Shown here one piece after another: positions 50,877-62,000 of a stretch of 64,000 bases of DNA. The translations under genes were made by a program, and so were the position numbers. The notes below the pieces were generated by a model, which was not told the DNA's origin, did not search any database, and worked only from the letters and a program-made list of their open reading frames with translations. Within the stretch, counting starts at the first letter, position 1. The number at the start of each line of letters is the position of its first letter. The stretch comes from Neurospora crassa OR74A. Lineage: Eukaryota > Ascomycota > Sordariomycetes > Sordariales > Sordariaceae. Location of the stretch: positions 1 through 64,000 of the forward strand of contig NW_011929460.1 in NCBI RefSeq assembly GCF_000182925.2, written 5' to 3'.

Positions 50877-52672
50877 TACCTAATTAATTTTATTAATAGT
50901 TATATATTTATTTTAAAGATTAAGTTATATATATTTAAATTTAAGTAATTAAATTATAAAATTGTAAATAGCTTATTAAATTAATTATAATTTATTTAAT
51001 AGTACTTTATTATATAGATAACCGTAGTAATTCTAGAGTTAATATATATTAAAAACCCTGACTTTGGAAGGGGTATATTTATTAAATTAAAAACTAATAC
51101 CCTTTGGGGCTAATTAGTAATTTATAATAACTTTTCGAATTGTATAGCCTTATATTAGCGATAGTTTATTTAAATTTCTACTTTATTAATTTTCGATGGT
51201 TAAATTTTAATTAATTATAATAATAATGGGTAATAGAGGATTAGGGTTTAACCTTGGAGAAGGAGTTTAAGAAATAGTTATTATATTTAAGGAAAGTAGT
51301 AGGCGTGTAAATTACCTAATCTTGATATAGGGAGGTAGTAATAATAAATATTAATATAAGGCTCTTTTAGGTCTTATAATTGGAATAAGTATAATTTAAA
51401 TCCTTTAATAAAGAATAATTGGAGGGTAAGTTTAGTGTTAGTAGCCGCGGTAATTCTAATTCTAATAGCGTATATTAAAATTATTAAAATTAAAAAGTTC
51501 GTAGTTAAACCTTGGGTTCGGTCCGTTGGTCCGCTTTACTATATATATTAACTAGGTCGGGCCTTTTTTCCTAGAGAACTGTATACCCTTTACTAAGTAT
51601 ATTGGGGAATTAGGATTTTTACTATAAATAAATTAAATTGTTTAAAGAAGGCCTATATTCGAATGTACTAGTATAGAATAATAGAATAGGACGTATAATT
51701 CTATTTTATTAGTTTCTAAAACTATTATAATAATTAATAGGGATAGTCGGGGGTATTAATATTCAATTATTAAAGGTGAAATTCTTAAATTTATTAAAGA
51801 TTAACTACTATAAAAATATTTACTAAGGATGTTTTTATTAATTAGGAACGAAAGTTAGAGGATCGAAGATAATTAAATACTATTGTAGTCTTAACTATAA
51901 ACTATGCCGATTAGGGATCGGATAGTATTATTTTTTAACTTATTCGGCACCTTATAATAAATTAAAATGTTTAGGCTCCTAGGGGAGTATAATTGTAAGG
52001 CTAAAACTTAAAGAAATTAATGGAAAGGTACTACTAGGGGTAAAGTTTGCGGCTTAATTTAATTTAATACGGAGAAACTTACTAGGTTTAAATATAATAA
52101 GGATTAATAAATTGAAAGCTCTTTCTTAATTTTGTAAGTAGTAGTATATAGCCGTTCTTAGTTAATAGAGTAATTTATTTACTTAATTACAATAACAAAT
52201 AAGACCTTAACTTATTAAATAATTTGTATTATTTTAATAATATACTAGCTTCTTAAAAGGACTATTAGCTTAAACTAATAGAAGTTTAAAGTAATAATAA
52301 ATCTATAATGCCCTTAAATATTCTAGGCCGTATATACGCTATATTAATACAATTAGCGAATATTCCCTTAGCCGGAAGGTCCGGGTAATCTTATTAAATT
52401 ATATTATACTAGGGATAGAGTATTATAATTATTACTCTTCAATAAGGAATCCCTAGTAAATATAAATTATTAATTTATATTAATTATATCCCTACCCTTT
52501 ATATATACCGTCCGTTGCTATTACTAATTAAATAGCTTAATAAGACTTCCGGACTAGCCTAGGGAAGTCGGTAACGACTATTTAAGGCCGGAAAGCTATC
52601 TAAATTCGGTTATTTAGAGGAAGTAAAAGTTGTAATAAAATCTCTATTAATAAACCAGCGGAGGGATTATTA
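50877..52672 (+). rRNA. 18S rRNA copy, unit 6 (RIP-degraded, likely pseudogene)
   Basis: 1796 bases, TACCTAATTAATTTT to GGATTATTA. 530 loop (51435-51453) GTGTTAGTAGCCGCGGTAA: C-to-T at each CA, with the GC-rich second half untouched. Decoding region ACCGTCCGTTGCTATTA. This contrasts directly with the G-to-A pattern of unit 5 at the same sites. Confidence 0.96.
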
Positions 52673-52863
52673 TAAAGTTGTAAAACTCTTATAAACTATT
52701 ATAAATTTTACTTATATAATTACTTCGGTGCTAGTAGTCCGGAAAGGCCTTCGGGCCCTTCCGGATCCTTAAGTCTCCTACTCGTAAGAAACTACCCGCC
52801 GGAATACTAAAACTAAACTCTTAATATTTTATATCTCTCTAAATAAACTTTTAAATAAGTTAA
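52673..52863 (+). other. ITS1, unit 6
   Basis: 191 bases; GGCCTTCGGGCCCTTCCGG is kept but the following hairpin is degraded (CTCCTACTCGTAAGAAAC). Confidence 0.9.
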
Positions 52864-53021
52864 AACTTTTAATAACGGATCTTTTAATTCTAGTATCGAT
52901 AAAGAACGTAGCGAAATATAATAAATAATATAAATTATAAAATTTAATAAATTATCGAATTTTTGAATATATATTACGTTTGCTAATATTCTAGCGAGTA
53001 TGCCTATTCGAATATTATTTC
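52864..53021 (+). rRNA. 5.8S rRNA copy, unit 6 (RIP-degraded)
   Basis: 158 bases, AACTTTTAATAACGGATCTT to GAATATTATTTC. Keeps CGATAAAGAACGTAGCGAAA and TTCTAGCGAGTATGCC. Confidence 0.95.
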
Positions 53022-53171
53022 AATTATTAAACTCTATTTACATTAGGAATCTACGGCTATTTATAGTCCTTTAAAATTAATAATAGGCTCGCTAATTATA
53101 CCGAGCGTAATAATTTTATATCGCTATAGTTATACGGCGGGTTCTTACTATAAAACCCCCTATTTCTAAAA
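53022..53171 (+). other. ITS2 between units 6 and 7
   Basis: 150 bases, ending ACGGCGGGTTCTTACTATAA before the unit 7 28S. Confidence 0.9.
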
Positions 53172-56100
53172 TTGACCTCGGATTAGGTAAGAATACTTGT
53201 TAAATTTAAATATATTAATAAGCGGAGGAAAAGAAACTAATAGGGATTGCCCTAATAATAGCGAGTAAAGCGGCAATAGTTTAAATTTAAAATTTGGCTT
53301 CGGCCTAAATTGTAATTTGTAGAGGAAACTTTTAGTAAGGCACCTTTTAAATCCCTTAAAATAGGGCGCTATAGAGGGTAAAAGCCCCGTATAATTGGAT
53401 GCCGATCTAATATAAAGCTCCTTCGACGAATTAAATAATTTAAGAATATTATTTAAAATAGGAAGTAAATTTCTTCTAAAGCTAAATACCGGCTAGAGAC
53501 CGATAATATATAAGTAGAATAATTGAAAAATAAAAAGTACTTTAAAAAAAGGGTTAAATAGTACGTAAAATTATTAAAAGGGAAGCGTTTGTAATTAAAC
53601 TTACGCTATTCTAATTATTTAGTATTCTTATTAGTATATTTAGGATAGTTTAAACTAGTATTAGTTTTAATAGAGGGATAAAGGTCCGGGGAATATAGCT
53701 CCTCCGGGAGTATTATAACTCCGGGTATAATACCTTCACCGGGACTGAGGTTCGCGCATTTATAAGGATACTAGTATAATAATTATTAATAACCTATCTT
53801 AAAATATAGATTAAGGAGTTAAGGTTTTGCGCGAGTATTTGGGTGTAAAACCCGTACGTATAATAAAAATAAATGTAGGTGAGAGTTTCGGCGTATTATT
53901 GACTAATTCTAATATATTTAGATAAATTTAAGTAAGAATATTAAACTTTAGATTTAAAAGATGGTAAATTATATTTGGATAGAGTGAAGTTAGAGGAAAT
54001 TCTAATAGAGGTTTGTAGTGGTTTTAATATATAAATCGATTATTAAATTTAAGTATAAGGGTAAAAAACTAATCGAACTATCTAATAGCTAATTACCGCC
54101 GAAATTTCCCTTAGGATAATAGTATTATTCTTCAATTTTATAAAATAAAGTAAATAATTAGGGATTCGGGGGCGCTTTTTAACCTTTATCTATTTTTAAA
54201 CTTTAAATATATAAAAAGCCCTTATTATTTAATTGAACGTAGGTATTCGAATATATTAATACTAGTAGGCTATTTTTAATAAGTAGAATTAGCGATATAA
54301 AATAAACCGAACGTAGGGTTAAAGTGCCGGAGTAGACGCTTATTAAATATTATAAAAAGTATTAGTATATTTTAATAGTAGGATAGTAGCTATAAAAGTC
54401 GGAATCTATTAAAGACTATATAATAATTCACCTACTAAATATACTAACCCTAAAAATAAATAGCGTTTAAACGTCCTACCTATACCCCGCCCTTAGGGTA
54501 GAAATAATACCCTAAAGAGTAGGCGGCCGTAAAGGTTAATAATAAAGTTTAAGGCGTAAGCCCGGGTCGAACGGCCTCTAATATAGATTTTAATAGTAGT
54601 AATAAATATTTTAATAAGAATTTAAAGGACCGAAGTAGGGAAAGGTTCTATATAAATAGCGGTTAAATATAAATTAGTCGATCCTAAGCTATAGGGAAAT
54701 TCTATTTTAAAGGGGCACTTATACCCTATATAATAAAAGGGAAGCCGATTAATATTCCGGTACTTAAATATAAGTTTTATATAATAATGCAACTAAATAT
54801 AGAAATAATAGCGGGGGCCCCGGGCAGAATTCTCTTTTCTTCTTAATAATCTATTATTTTAAAAATAATTTATTTGGAAATAGGGTTTAATAGCCGGAAG
54901 AACCTAATACTTCTATTAGGTCCGGTATACTTTTAATATCCTTTAAAAATCCGCGGAAGGGAATAATTCTTACGTTAGATTATATTTATAACCGCAATAA
55001 ATCTCTAAGGTAAATAGCTTCTAATTAATAGAATAATATAGATAAGGGAAGTTAGTAAAATAAATCCGTAACTTTAAGAAAAGGATTGGCTTTAAGGGTT
55101 AAGTACATTGGGCTTTAAGTAAACGCCCTAGGAATAGATTACTACTAGCCGGGTAATTAGCCGGCGGTTTTTAGTATCCGGGTATAGAAGCCCTTAATAG
55201 ACTTCAATCGTCCGGCGTACATTTAATAACTAATTTAGAATTAATATAGATAAGGGGAATCTAATTATTTAATTAAAATATAGTATTACGATAATTAGAA
55301 AGTAGTATTAATGTAATATAATTTCTACTTAATATTCTAAATATTAAAATAAAGAAATTCAATTAAGTGCGGATAAATAGCGGGAGTAATTATAATTTTC
55401 TTAAAATAGCTAAATACCTTATTATTTAATTAGTAATATATATAAATAGATTAACGAGATTCCTACTATCCCTATTTACTATTTAGTAAAATTATAACTA
55501 AAGGAATAAATTTAGTAAAATTAGTAGAGAAAGAAGACCCTATTAAGCTTAATTCTAATTTAATATTATAAAAAGATATAGGAGGTGTAGAATAAGTAGG
55601 AGCTTCGGTGCCGGTAAAATACTACTATTCTTATTATTTTTTTACTTATTTAATTAAATAGGGCTAGATTTTCGTCCAACTTCTAGTTTTAAGGTCCTTC
55701 GCGGGCCAACCCGGGTTAAAGATATTATTAGGTAGGGAATTTAGTTAGGACAGTATATTTATTAAACTATAATGCAAGTATTTTAAGGGGGGTTTATAGA
55801 GAATAGAAATCTCTAATAGAATAAAAGGGTAAAAGTCCCTTTAATTTTAATTTTCAATATAAATACAAATTATAAAAGTATAGTTTATCGATCCTTTAGT
55901 CCTTTAAAATTTAAAGCTAAAAGTACTAGAAAAATTATTATAGGGATAATTAGCTTATAGCGGCCAAATATTTATAGCAATATCGCTTTTTAATCCTTCA
56001 ATATTAGTTCTTCCTATTATACCGAAGTAGAATTTAATAAGTATTAAATTATTTACCTATTAATAAGGAATATAAATTAGGTTTAGACCGTTGTAAAATA

Positions 56101-56510
56101 GGTTAGTTTTACCCTACTAATAACCTTATTATAATAATAATTAAATTTAGTATAAAAGGAACCGCTTATTTAAATAATTAGTTTTTACGGTTATTTAACC
56201 GGGTAGTACTATAATACTACCATTTATTAAATAATAGTTAAATACCTCTAAATTAAAATCTATACTAGAATGCAATAATACCTCTAATATATTGTAGACG
56301 TATAAGAATAAACTCCGGCCTTATATTTTAATAGGCAATTCCTCTATTAGCCTTAAAGTGGCTAACGGTAATTCGTATATTATAATTTTAATATATACTA
56401 AATCAAATCCTTTATAAACAATTTAAATATACGAAAGGGTCCTATAAATAGTAGAATAGCCTTATTATTATAATCTACTAAAAGTAAACCCTCCTTCGCC
56501 TAAATTTCCT
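53172..56510 (+). rRNA. 28S rRNA copy, unit 7 (RIP-degraded, likely pseudogene)
   Basis: 3339 bases, starting TTGACCTCGGATTAGGTAAG. Sarcin-ricin loop (56149-56164) AGTATAAAAGGAACCG. The last complete 28S in the window. Confidence 0.95.
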
Positions 56511-56558
56511 AATAGAAGGGTCTACCTAATAAGCGGATATTTACTAGGGGGTCCCCCC
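56508..56558 (+). promoter_or_regulatory. 3' ETS stem-loop and palindrome, unit 7
   Basis: CCTAATA against TACTAGG with one mismatch, then GGGGGTCCCCCC. Confidence 0.4.
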
Positions 56559-57460
56559 GAAATTTAATTATTAGAACCTAAGAAGGCGAAAGTACTTTAC
56601 TAGAGGGAAAGTATAAAGTAAATAGGAATAGGAAGGGGATTTAATTAAATTCAATATCTCTTAGGTTTAAACAATATTACCCTAAGGGCGCAGGTAGGCC
56701 GGGTATAAGGGGTCTATTGTACTAGTAGCTAACTTATAGAAGGTTTAATAACTATATATAATATATACTTAGGGAAGCGTCGACCGGCGTAGTATATACG
56801 GGTATAACTAGGCCGGGCCTTTATAAATCTTAGTAGTTATAGTAAGTAGAGTAGGTAAGAGCGACCGACCGAGCGGCGGCGGGGTAGGAGTAATTAGGTA
56901 AGTAAATAATTTTTAAGTAAGTTTATAGTTCTAAATAAGTGAATATATTCGCGACCGGGTTGGGTACGGCGTTGGGTAGGTAAGCGTATTCGAATTATAT
57001 AAAGTAGTATAAAAAAGAGAGGGTAAGTAAGTACGTCCGGGCGGGTTAGGTATATAGGGTAGGTAGGCGCATTTAGATATAGAATTTTTATATAAATAGT
57101 AATTATATTAGGAAGGTAAAGGCAAGGGCCTATATAAAGTAGGTAAGAAGGATTAAAAAGTTTAGGGGGGTTAAAAGATTATTTTTTAGCTCCTATTAGG
57201 AGGGGTTTATTGAAGGAAAGGGTAGGGTAGTAGTAAGAGGGGGTAAATAAATAAAGAAGCTACGTAGTTGAATAAAGGTATTTATAACCTTTTTATTAAA
57301 AGATATAGTAGGGTAAGTAGGAAAAGGTTATATAGGATTATATTTTTATATAAGGTAAAAGTATAAAGGGGGAGGCTATCTTTTTAATTTTTGGGTAAGC
57401 GAGGCGGTAGGTAGGCTACTTGGGTTAGGAATAGTTTAATCTTTAGGGGGGGAGCGAAAA

Positions 57461-57810
57461 TTTCTTTCTTCTTTTTCTTTTCTTTTTTTATTTATTTATT
57501 TTTTTTCTTTCTTCTTTTTCTCCTCCCTCTTTCTTCTTCCTACTTTTATCCTCTTTATTACTCTTCCTCCTCCCTTTCCTTTCCTTTCCGTCTTCTTTCG
57601 TTTTGGTCCTTTTTTTTTTTTCTCTTCCTTTTTCTTTTTTTTTTTTAGTTTTTAACTTCTTTTTAAGGTTTTCTTCTCTTAATATTTTTTTCTTTATACT
57701 TTTAAACCCCCCTCCGTTCCCTTCTTTTATATTATATCTATATAAGGATAAAAAAGTAATATGATTAATATGTAAATAAAATAAAGAAGGTTCTTATTCT
57801 TCTTTTCTTT

Positions 57811-57858
<48 letters not shown>
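57461..57858. repeat. Pyrimidine tract ending in T47, unit 7 IGS
   Basis: T run at 57812-57858. Additional C-to-T changes make the pyrimidine part nearly pure T in places (for example around 57609-57620). Confidence 0.85.
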
Positions 57859-57861
<3 letters not shown>

Positions 57862-58568
57862 TATATTTTTCTTACTTTCCTTCTACCTTTTTACTTTTGT
57901 AATGTCTTGCCCCCTTAGTAAGCTTCTTCCTTTCTTTTTCTTTTTATTCTTCTTTTCGTCTTCTTATTCTACTTCTAAATTTTTATTAAGTAAGGGCGTT
58001 TATAAAGTAAATAAATACTTTTAGAGTAGTAGGAGCCGGATTATAATAAGGGTAGAGGTTTTTTTTATAAATATAGGAAGAAAAAGGTATTTGGAAGCGA
58101 TTAAATTAATTAATTAGAACCTATACGGTTTTAAATAAATTGTTAGGGAAGGGTAGGTAAATAATTGATAGTAGGAAAGAAGAAAAAGAAGAAAAAAAGA
58201 AAAAAAAAAAAGAAATTTTGAAAGTAGTAGAAGAAGAAGGGTAGTAGAATTTAGGGGGTATAAATAATTAGTAAAGTAAGTAGGGTATTAGGTAGCTTTA
58301 GTTATATAGGTAGGGAGGATATATTGAAGTTAGTATATTAATAAAGAAGGTTAAATTAGTAAATATAAAAAGAAAAAAATAAGAGTAATATAAATACTTT
58401 TAATATAATTATAAAATATTATAAATTATATTAGGGAAGATAAAAAATAGTTAGCTTTTTACTTAGTAGAAACGTAATTTAAATAGACGCTATAGGGTAG
58501 GCATATCTACTTTATATAAGAAAGGCGCGGCCGAAGTTAAAAAAATAGAAGAGGGAAAGGTAATAAAG

Positions 58569-58838
58569 GGTGGTATTTATTGAGTGTAGGGTAGGTAAGA
58601 ATAACCGGGTAAGTAAGGAAGGTGTAATCGACCTTTAGAAATTAAAATTTTAAAAAAGAAAATTGTAAGTAGGTAGTATTTATTAAGTATAAGGTAGGTA
58701 AAAACTATAGAGTAAATACAATAGGCCTATATAAAAAAAGTAAGATTAAAATTAAAAAGAAAAAAGTAGTAGGCGGGTAGTACCTATTAAGTATAGGGTA
58801 AGTAAGAATAACCGGGTAGGTAAGGAAGGTACAATTAA
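58569..58838. repeat. About 103-base tandem repeat, unit 7 IGS
   Basis: Copies near 58569, 58672 and 58775, cores GTGTAGGGTAGGTAAG, TATAAGGTAGGTAAA and TATAGGGTAAGTAAG. Confidence 0.6.
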
Positions 58839-59026
58839 TTTAATAAGGAAGGCGTAGTCTTTATAAACTTAGAATAAAATTCTTAAGAAGGTATAATTTA
58901 GTTAGGTAATTGGGTAGCCGTAAATCGATTTTTAAAATTTCTTATACTAAGGAATTTTGTAGGAATTGAAAAGTTGCAGTTTAGACCGTCGGGCCGTACC
59001 GTCCCTAGATTTAAAGTTAGAGGGTA

Positions 59027-59109
59027 TATAAGAAGGAGCGGTGGAGAGTAATAGGAAAGAGTGAGTAGTAAGACTATTCGGTTGTCCTTACCTCCGGCTC
59101 CCTTTTATA
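59027..59109. promoter_or_regulatory. Inverted repeat, possible Pol I promoter region, unit 7
   Basis: Arms TATAAGAAGGAGC and GCTCCCTTTTATA; two stem positions (6 and 8) are not matched, the only unit where the position-6 change is in one arm alone. Confidence 0.35.
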
Positions 59110-59704
59110 AATATAAGTAAGGATATATAAGGCTTACTCTACTTAGAAGCTTTCTATAGGAGGGTTATTCTAACCTATAATTTAAGTACCTTCCTATAGT
59201 AACCTATAAAGGAAATTAAATTCTAATTTATAGAGTATTATTATTATATAATTTCCTATAGTTTACCGGGGAATTAATATTAATAATACGAATTACTTTA
59301 GTACCGTTCTAGTAAAGGCTTTACCTCTACTAGGTGGTATTTAAGAAGATCCTATAAGCGCTAGGGAGTACCCTATAAACGCTGAGGGGTAGGTTTTATA
59401 AATAATTAGCCGCTAGTTAAATTTATTTATAAATTACTAGAGGTACTAGTTAGTTAGGGAAACCTTCGGGTAGAACCTTCTATATTAGGCCTCCTTTTAG
59501 GGCGTATAAGCGGTATATAAGAGGTATTTTATACTCTCTTATCTTCCTACCGACTATACTCTAAGGAATTTAGGAGGGGAAAGTAAATACGTATTTCGAA
59601 GTAAATTCGGCCCTATTATATAAACTTCGGACCGCTTACCTTTATAATTTTATAAATTCTTCTGTTTATTTATAAATAATTAACCTTTTTAAGTGTACGA
59701 TAGT

Positions 59705-61500
59705 TATTTAATTAATTCTGTTAATAGTTATATATTTATTTTAAAGATTAAACTATATATATTTAAATTTAAGTAATTAAACTGCAAAACTACAAATAGC
59801 TTATTAAATTAATTATAGTTTATTTAATAGTACCTTATTATATAGATAACCGTAGTAATTCTAAAGCTAATATATATTAAAAACCCCGACTTCGGAAGGG
59901 GTATATTTATTAAATTAAAAATTAATACCCTTCGGGGCTAATTAATAATTTATAATAATTTCTTAAATTGTATAACTTTATACTAGCGATAGTTTATTTA
60001 AATTTCTACCTTATTAACTTTTAATAGTTAGGTTTTAGCTAGCTATAGTAACAATAAATAATAGAGGGTTAAAATTCGACCCTGGAGAAGGAATTTAAAA
60101 AACGGTTACTATATTTAAAGAAGGTAATAAATATATAAATTACCCAATCCTAATATAAGGAGGTAATAATAATAAATATTAATACAAAGCTCTTTTAAAT
60201 TTTATAATTAGAATAAATATAATTTAAATCCCTTAACGAAGAATAATTGGAGGGTAAGTCTAATACTAGCAGCCGCGGTAATTCTAATTCTAATAACGTA
60301 TATTAAAATTATTAAAATTAAAAAGCTTATAGTTGAACTTTAGGTTCGGCCCGTCGGTCCGCTTTACTATATATATTAATTAGGTCGGGCCTTTTTTCCT
60401 AGAAAACCGCATACCCTTTACTAAGTATATCGGGGAACTAAAACTTTTACTATAAATAAATTAAATCGTTTAAAGAAGGCCTATATTCGAATATACTAAT
60501 ATAGAATAATAAAATAGGACGTATAATTCTATTTTATTAATTTCTAAGACCGCCGTAATAATTAATAGGGATAATCGGGGGTATTAATATTTAATTATTA
60601 AAAGTAAAATTCTTAGATTTATTAAAGATTAACTATTACAAAAGTATTTACTAAGAATATTTTTATTAATTAGGAACGAAAGTTAGGGGATTGAAGACAA
60701 TTAAATATTATTGTAATTTTAATTATAAATTATACTAATTAAGGATCGGACGGTATTATTTTTTAACCCGTTCGGCACTTTATAATAAATTAAAATATTT
60801 AGGCTCTTAAGGGAATATAATTACAAAGTTGAAATTTAAAGAAATTAATAGAAGGGCACTACTAGGGGTGGAGCCTACGGTTTAATTTAATTTAATACGG
60901 GGAAATTTACTAGGTTTAAATACAATAAAAATTAATAGATTGAAAACTCTTTCTTAATTTTATAGGTAGTAGTATATAGCCGTTCTTAATTAATAGAGTA
61001 ATTTATCTATTTAATTACAATAACGAACGAGACTTTAATTTACTAAATAGCCTATATTATTTTAGTAATATACTAGCTTCTTAAAAGGACTATCGGCTTA
61101 AACTAATAGAAATTTAAAGTAATAACAAGTTTATAATACCCTTAGATATTCTAAGCCGTACGCGTACTATACTAATACAGTTAGCGAGTACTCTTTTAGC
61201 CGGAAGGTCCGGGTAATTTTATTAAACTATATTATATTAAGGATAGAGTATTACAATTATTATTCTTCAACGAAGAATCCCTAGTAAATATAAATCATTA
61301 ACTTACGTTAATTACATCCTTACCCTTTATATACACCGCCTATCGCTACTACTAATTAAATAATTTAATAAAATTTCTAAATTAATTTAAAGAGGTCGGT
61401 AACGATTACCTAAGGCTAGAAAGCTATCCAAACTCAGTTATTTAAAGGAAGTAAAAGTTGTAATAAAGTCTCTATTAGTAAATTAGTAGAGGGATTATTA
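59705..61500 (+). rRNA. 18S rRNA copy, unit 7 (RIP-degraded, likely pseudogene)
   Basis: 1796 bases, TATTTAATTAATTCT to GGATTATTA. 530 loop (60263-60281) ATACTAGCAGCCGCGGTAA; decoding region ACACCGCCTATCGCTAC, close to the conserved form. Damage elsewhere is heavy (for example ATTTCTAAATTAATTTAAAG near 61374 for a GC-rich conserved stretch). Confidence 0.96.
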
Positions 61501-61691
61501 TAAAATTATAAAACTCCTATAAATTATTATAAATCTTACTTATATAGTTACTTCGGTACTAGTAGTCTAAAAAGGCCTTTAGGCCCTCCCGGATCCTCGG
61601 GTCTCCCGCTCGTAGGAGGCTACTTACCGGAGTACCGAAACTAAACTCTTAATATTTTATATCTCTCTAAATAAACTTTTAAATAAATTAA
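61501..61691 (+). other. ITS1, unit 7
   Basis: 191 bases; GGCCTTTAGGCCCTCCCGG and GTCTCCCGCTCGTAGGAGG retained. Confidence 0.9.
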
Positions 61692-61849
61692 AACTTTCAA
61701 TAATAGATCTCTTAATTTTAATATCGATAAAGAATGTAACGAAATACAATAAGTAATATAAATTATAAAATTTAATAAATTATTGAATTTTTAAATACAT
61801 ATTATATTTACTAATATTTTAACGAATATATTTATTCGAACGTTATTTC
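61692..61849 (+). rRNA. 5.8S rRNA copy, unit 7 (RIP-degraded)
   Basis: 158 bases, AACTTTCAATAATAGATCTC to CGAACGTTATTTC. The signature reads CGATAAAGAATGTAACGAAA, with a G-to-A inside the otherwise well kept AGCGAAA. Confidence 0.95.
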
Positions 61850-62000
61850 AACTATTAAACTCTACTTACATTAGGGATCCGCAATTATTTACAATCCTTT
61901 AAAATTAATAGTAAGTTCGTTAATTATACTAAGTATAGTAATTCTATATTACTATAGTTATATAGCGGATTTTTACTGTAAAACCCCCTATTTTCTAAAG
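61850..62000 (+). other. ITS2 between units 7 and 8
   Basis: 151 bases, one T longer than the other ITS2 copies (TATTTTCT against TATTTCT), the only length change outside the IGS that I found. Confidence 0.9.

Larger units (their letters stand above)
56511..59704. other. IGS with 3' and 5' ETS, unit 7
   Basis: 3194 bases with T47. The pyrimidine tract has lost more C than in other units, so a phenylalanine-rich frame opens across the T run (57809-58024); it has no coding merit. No gene seen. Confidence 0.85.

Noticed and set aside
57809-58024. Phenylalanine-rich 71-codon frame
   Set aside because: Translation of the T run and neighbouring pyrimidines.
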